The notes below the pieces were generated by a model that saw only the letters and a program-made list of their open reading frames with translations, ran no database searches and was not told where the DNA came from. The translations under genes and the position numbers were made by a program. A DNA stretch of 64,000 nucleotides, from NCBI GenBank assembly GCA_020721065.1, contig DYNM01000005.1, positions 1 through 64,000 on the forward strand, read 5' to 3'. Every line of letters begins with the position of its first letter. Positions within the stretch are counted from its first letter, which is position 1. The DNA comes from Thiocystis violascens (GTDB taxonomy: Bacteria > Pseudomonadota > Gammaproteobacteria > Chromatiales > Chromatiaceae). Positions 61,071 through 64,000 of the stretch are shown here, in pieces.

Positions 61071-61613
61071 TTACCACATCAAATCATCAGGCACTTGAAA
61101 TGCCGCATACGGATCATCTGCCGCTGCTGGCGCGGCAGCGCGATTGTCCACCACCACCAAACTCGGATCGCGGGCGCGAATACGCTCCACAATTTCCGCT
61201 GGCACCATTTCATAAAACGCATCTTGGCGCACAATTGCCAATTGCCCCGCCGCCAATTTTGCGTGCTGCGTTTTATTGACATAAATGCGTTTTAAGGTCA
61301 CGCCATCAGTAAAATTATATGCCAATTCAGCGCCATCGCGGACAATACGATTGGCGTGAATCAATTGGCGAATATCATTCTCCGCTGCATGTAATGCCGC
61401 TTCTTCTTGCCGCTGCCGATTGAATTCCCGATCCCGCGCTACTTTTTCCAAACGCGCCTGTTCAGCAGCAGCACGAGCTGCGGCAGTTTCAGCGGCAAGT
61501 GTTTGTTTCCCCGCTTGTTTATTCTGTTTATGCTGCGCAGAACGCACCTGCTTGATGTCCTGTTTTTTCACTAAACCCGCTTTTAAGAGTTGGTCTTGCA
61601 GTGAACTTGCCAC
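61071..61613 (-). CDS. DUF2058 family protein (YaiL-like)
   Basis: A 180-residue protein with the family start (V)ASSLQDQLLKAGLVKKQDIK, a charged helical linker rich in Ala, Lys and Gln (QARLEKVARDREFNRQRQEE), and a C-terminal YNFTDGVTLKRIYVNKTQ and GQLAIVRQDAFYEMVPAEIV. The function is unknown. The GTG at 61613 follows GGAGTA and is preferred over a TTG that would add five residues. It converges with the DUF2272 gene with a 9-bp gap. Confidence 0.88.
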   Translation of the reverse strand: MASSLQDQLLKAGLVKKQDIKQVRSAQHKQNKQAGKQTLAAETAAARAAAEQARLEKVARDREFNRQRQEEAALHAAENDIRQLIHANRIVRDGAELAYNFTDGVTLKRIYVNKTQHAKLAAGQLAIVRQDAFYEMVPAEIVERIRARDPSLVVVDNRAAAPAAADDPYAAFQVPDDLMW

Positions 61614-61662
61614 GATAAAATACTCCAAAATGATTCACATCAATACGAAATAATACGCTTGG

Positions 61663-62655
61663 CTATTTCCACGTTGCGGCAATCGGATCAGATTGCCAGC
61701 GAATACGATGATGTGTGCGTTCACCAGCAGCATAAAAAGTACGGGTTAATAATTCAGCCAGCACACCAGTGGTTAAAAACTGAATTGCCGCCACCAAGAA
61801 TAAAATTGCAATAAATAACAGTGGGCGGTGCCCAATATCCGCACCGAATACAAATTTAACGATCAATAAATGACTCATCATCACTGCGCCCAAGCCGCCA
61901 AAAATAATGCCAATCATGCCGAAAAAATGCCCGGGGCGGGAGCCAAAGCGTAAAAAGAAAAATGCTGCTAATAAATCTAATAACACGCGAAAGGTGCGCG
62001 AAATACCATATTTAGACACGCCGAATTGTCGCGCTTGATGCGTCACGACACTTTCACCAATGCGCTGCGGCGCAGTCACGCTCGCCATCCATACCGGAAT
62101 AAAGCGGTGCATTTCTCCAAATAATCGCACCTCTTTAATCACTTCGGCGCGATAGATTTTGAGGCTGCACCCGTAATCATGCAGCGCCAGCCCGGTGATT
62201 TTAGCGATCAAATGATTGGCGATTTGTGACGGAACTTTGCGTAACAACAGCGCATCTTGACGCTGTTGTCGCCAGCCCTGCAATAAATCTAAATCTCGCG
62301 TTAATAACTCAATCACCAAACGCGGAATATCGGCCGGATCATTTTGTAAATCACCATCAAGCGTGGCGATCAATTCGCCGCGAGCGGCATCAAAACCCGC
62401 CTGCATTGCCGCAGTTTGCCCAAAGTTACGCCGCAATTGAATGACGCGCACATGCGCACCAAAGCGAGCGGTTTGTTCACGCAGCCGCTCGCCGGTGCCG
62501 TCACAACTGCCATCATCAATACAAATCAATTCCCAATTGCCCGTATATTGCGCCAAGCCTTCATGCACTCGCGTGAGCACTGGCAACACATTATCCAATT
62601 CTTGATAAAATGGAATAACGATGGATAACGATGGTAATGGCGCTGCAAGTGACAT
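61663..62655 (-). CDS. Family 2 glycosyltransferase (dolichyl-phosphate mannose synthase / ArnC-like)
   Basis: A 330-residue inner-membrane enzyme. The GT-A domain has LSIVIPFYQELDNV, ICIDDGSCDGT, LRRNFGQTAAMQAGFDAARG and ATLDGDLQNDPADI with the metal Asp-x-Asp, and the lipid-binding FRVLLDLLAAFFFLRFG. Two C-terminal TM helices complete it. Such enzymes move a sugar to undecaprenyl phosphate, e.g. for lipid A or O-antigen changes. No arn operon is present, so the exact sugar is unknown. Confidence 0.88.
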   Translation of the reverse strand: MSLAAPLPSLSIVIPFYQELDNVLPVLTRVHEGLAQYTGNWELICIDDGSCDGTGERLREQTARFGAHVRVIQLRRNFGQTAAMQAGFDAARGELIATLDGDLQNDPADIPRLVIELLTRDLDLLQGWRQQRQDALLLRKVPSQIANHLIAKITGLALHDYGCSLKIYRAEVIKEVRLFGEMHRFIPVWMASVTAPQRIGESVVTHQARQFGVSKYGISRTFRVLLDLLAAFFFLRFGSRPGHFFGMIGIIFGGLGAVMMSHLLIVKFVFGADIGHRPLLFIAILFLVAAIQFLTTGVLAELLTRTFYAAGERTHHRIRWQSDPIAATWK

Positions 62656-62712
62656 GATGAATGCTGACGGGAATGAGAAGTGAAAAAAGTTGCTGCCGTT
62701 AGCAGTGAATGC

Positions 62713-62916
62713 TTAAAACGCAGCGCCGCTCTGTTTTCCCAATTTCTTGAGAATGAGCGCCAATGGACAAAAGCCAGTAAATGCAGATTGAAAAAGATTT
62801 GCGCCGACAAAGCCAGTGAACCATAACCAATTGAGGTTGACATAAACTGCCAGCAATACGGAAACCACAATAAATGCGCCAGCAACTGCAAAGACAATAC
62901 GTTCGATAGTCATCAT
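62713..62916 (-). CDS. DUF2892 small membrane protein
   Basis: A 67-residue protein with two TM helices ([20 protein letters not shown] and [19 protein letters not shown]). The FTGFCPL segment is typical of YgaP-C-terminal/DUF2892 proteins. Start MMTIERIV is at 62916; a second ATG lies one codon later. It shares its strand with the glycosyltransferase gene, 57 bp before it. Function unknown. Confidence 0.85.
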   Translation of the reverse strand: MMTIERIVFAVAGAFIVVSVLLAVYVNLNWLWFTGFVGANLFQSAFTGFCPLALILKKLGKQSGAAF

Positions 62917-63122
62917 GTGCTCTATAGTAAAGGTGGTAAAAATACAATGGTGCAGCGATCTTACCCATTGTGTTGCGCTGGTTTCAACTGCGCTGCGCTT
63001 GCCAGTGCGCAACGTCAAATCCGCTGAAGGGGCGGTTGTTAGGATGCGCTGCTGCCCTCACTGGTTCATCGGTGCGGATTTCGGTTTAGTATTCGCCATC
63101 GCAGCACGGTTTTGAGGGTGTT

Positions 63123-63605
63123 ATGCCGTCTTTTGACGTAGTTTCTGAAATTGATTTGCAAGAAGTGCGCAACGCGGTCGATCAAGCCAAGCGCGAAATC
63201 AGTACTCGCTTTGATTTCAAAGGCATTAACGCTGATTTTACGCTGACTGAAACGACGCTTTTGTTGACCGGTGAGCAGGAGTTTCATTTGCAGCAGATGA
63301 TGGACATCTTGCGGCAAAAACTGGTGAAACGGGCGGTTGATCTGGCGTGTTTGGAAGTCGCCGCGCCGATTTCGACCCTGAGCGCGGCGCGACAGGAAAT
63401 CACGCTGAAACAGGGTGTCGATACGGATACGGCCAAGCGCATGATTAAGGCGATTAAGTCCAGTAAACTCAAGGTGCAGGCGCAAATTCAGGGCGATCAG
63501 GTGCGCATCACTGGTAAAAAACGCGATGATTTACAAGAAGCTATCGCGCAGTTACGCACAGAGGACTGGGGTCTGCCGCTGCAATTCACCAACTTTCGGG
63601 ATTAA
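63123..63605 (+). CDS. yajQ: YajQ family cyclic-di-GMP/nucleotide-binding protein
   Basis: A 160-residue cytoplasmic protein with two RNA-recognition-like halves. It shows MPSFDVVSEIDLQEVRNAVD, STRFDFKGINADFTLTE and the end GKKRDDLQEAIAQLR with PLQFTNFRD. YajQ relatives bind nucleotides and, in Xanthomonas, c-di-GMP. GAGG precedes the ATG. Confidence 0.95.
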   Translation: MPSFDVVSEIDLQEVRNAVDQAKREISTRFDFKGINADFTLTETTLLLTGEQEFHLQQMMDILRQKLVKRAVDLACLEVAAPISTLSAARQEITLKQGVDTDTAKRMIKAIKSSKLKVQAQIQGDQVRITGKKRDDLQEAIAQLRTEDWGLPLQFTNFRD

Positions 63606-63621
63606 CGGAGTACTGCTATTT

Positions 63622-64000
63622 ATGAGACGCCTGTCCACGCTCGCTCTTCTCGCTGCGTCCCTGACGCTGACTGCTGCTCATGCCGCATCACCGGAATCAA
63701 CCATCCGCGCTGCGCTCGAACAAGCGGTGCCGGGGATCAAAATCAGCCTGATTCGTCCCGCGCCAATTGCGGGGCTGTATGAAATCATGGTTGGCACTGA
63801 GTTGATGTATGTCACTGAAGATGGGCGCTATTTTGTCACCGGGCACATTGTCGATCTCAAAACTCGTGACGATCTGACCGAGCCGCGTTTGGCGCAGTTG
63901 CGCAAGCAACGTCTTGAACAATTAGATGTGAGCCAGATGCTGACCTTCGGGCCTGCGGATGCAAAACACACGGTGACGGTGTTTACCGACATCGAATGTG
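63622..64000 (+). CDS. dsbC: Disulphide isomerase DsbC, 5' part (cut by window edge)
   Basis: A periplasmic protein-disulphide isomerase. The 126 codons shown include a signal peptide (RLSTLALLAASLTLTAAHA) and the N-terminal dimerisation domain (IRAALEQAVPGIKISLIRPA, LYEIMVGTELMYVTEDGRYF). The start of the thioredoxin fold follows (HTVTVFTDIEC), where Cys would be the first of the active-site CxxC pair. The remainder is beyond the window. Confidence 0.92.
   Translation, partial: MRRLSTLALLAASLTLTAAHAASPESTIRAALEQAVPGIKISLIRPAPIAGLYEIMVGTELMYVTEDGRYFVTGHIVDLKTRDDLTEPRLAQLRKQRLEQLDVSQMLTFGPADAKHTVTVFTDIEC

Noticed and set aside
1..64000. tRNA, rRNA, CRISPR arrays, prophage or insertion-sequence transposase genes
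   Set aside because: No tRNA T-loop motif in a plausible context, no regularly spaced repeats, and no transposase or integrase reading frame was recognised by eye; a tRNAscan or covariance search would be decisive.

Overview
The window reads as a chromosomal segment of a diazotrophic gammaproteobacterium of moderate GC content. The evidence for the class is gene content and order: miaB-ybeZ-ybeY-corC, recJ-darP, ispA-folE2, opgG-opgH, a damX-like gene, yajQ and the start of dsbC. A nifV-nifW-nifZ-nifM operon behind a sigma-54 promoter, DUF29 genes, a hemerythrin and a PEP-CTERM/exosortase-associated module fit a Thiotrichales-, Chromatiales- or Methylococcales-like organism, but I cannot name a genus. 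No rRNA, tRNA, transposase or CRISPR array was recognised.

Layout. 0-10 kb: the edge of a COG4889-type helicase, a short-chain dehydrogenase, a DUF29 gene between two copies of a roughly 90-bp terminal-inverted-repeat element, ispA-folE2-hydrolase, an Hpt/response-regulator pair and ppdK. 10-17.5 kb: a PEP-CTERM protein, then a two-gene McrBC-like cassette (coiled-coil AAA GTPase/ATPase plus DUF2357/PD-(D/E)XK nuclease) behind a frameshifted DUF29 gene, then lpdA. 17.5-29.3 kb: a chemoreceptor with a c-type heme motif, a DamX-like SPOR protein, the miaB-ybeZYX group, and osmoregulated periplasmic glucan genes with an extra ORF between opgG and opgH. 29.3-34.9 kb: nitrogen-fixation accessory operon, hemerythrin, a secreted protein and an L,D-transpeptidase. 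35-47 kb: housekeeping genes (glgC, darP, recJ, glmS, accA, tilS) with DUF1631, Sel1 and DUF3782 genes. 46.9-56.4 kb: a visibly AT-richer module holding a Tat-signal protein with an EF-hand-like loop, a PqqD-like protein, an HprK-related kinase, a nucleotidyltransferase, a PEP-CTERM-type sugar transferase, a serine protease, an exosortase-type acyltransferase, a flavin oxidoreductase, a membrane methyltransferase-like protein and a PEP-CTERM protein. 56.9-64 kb: thioesterase, dicarboxylate-type symporter, two envelope proteins, DUF2058, glycosyltransferase, DUF2892, yajQ and the 5' end of dsbC.

The two most interesting systems are the McrBC-like coiled-coil/nuclease pair (10.8-15.2 kb), a probable antiphage cassette, and the HprK/PqqD/nucleotidyltransferase group (46.9-49.7 kb), which looks like a peptide or protein modification system with a candidate substrate encoded directly upstream. 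All assignments come from reading sequence and remembered family features. No database search was run.
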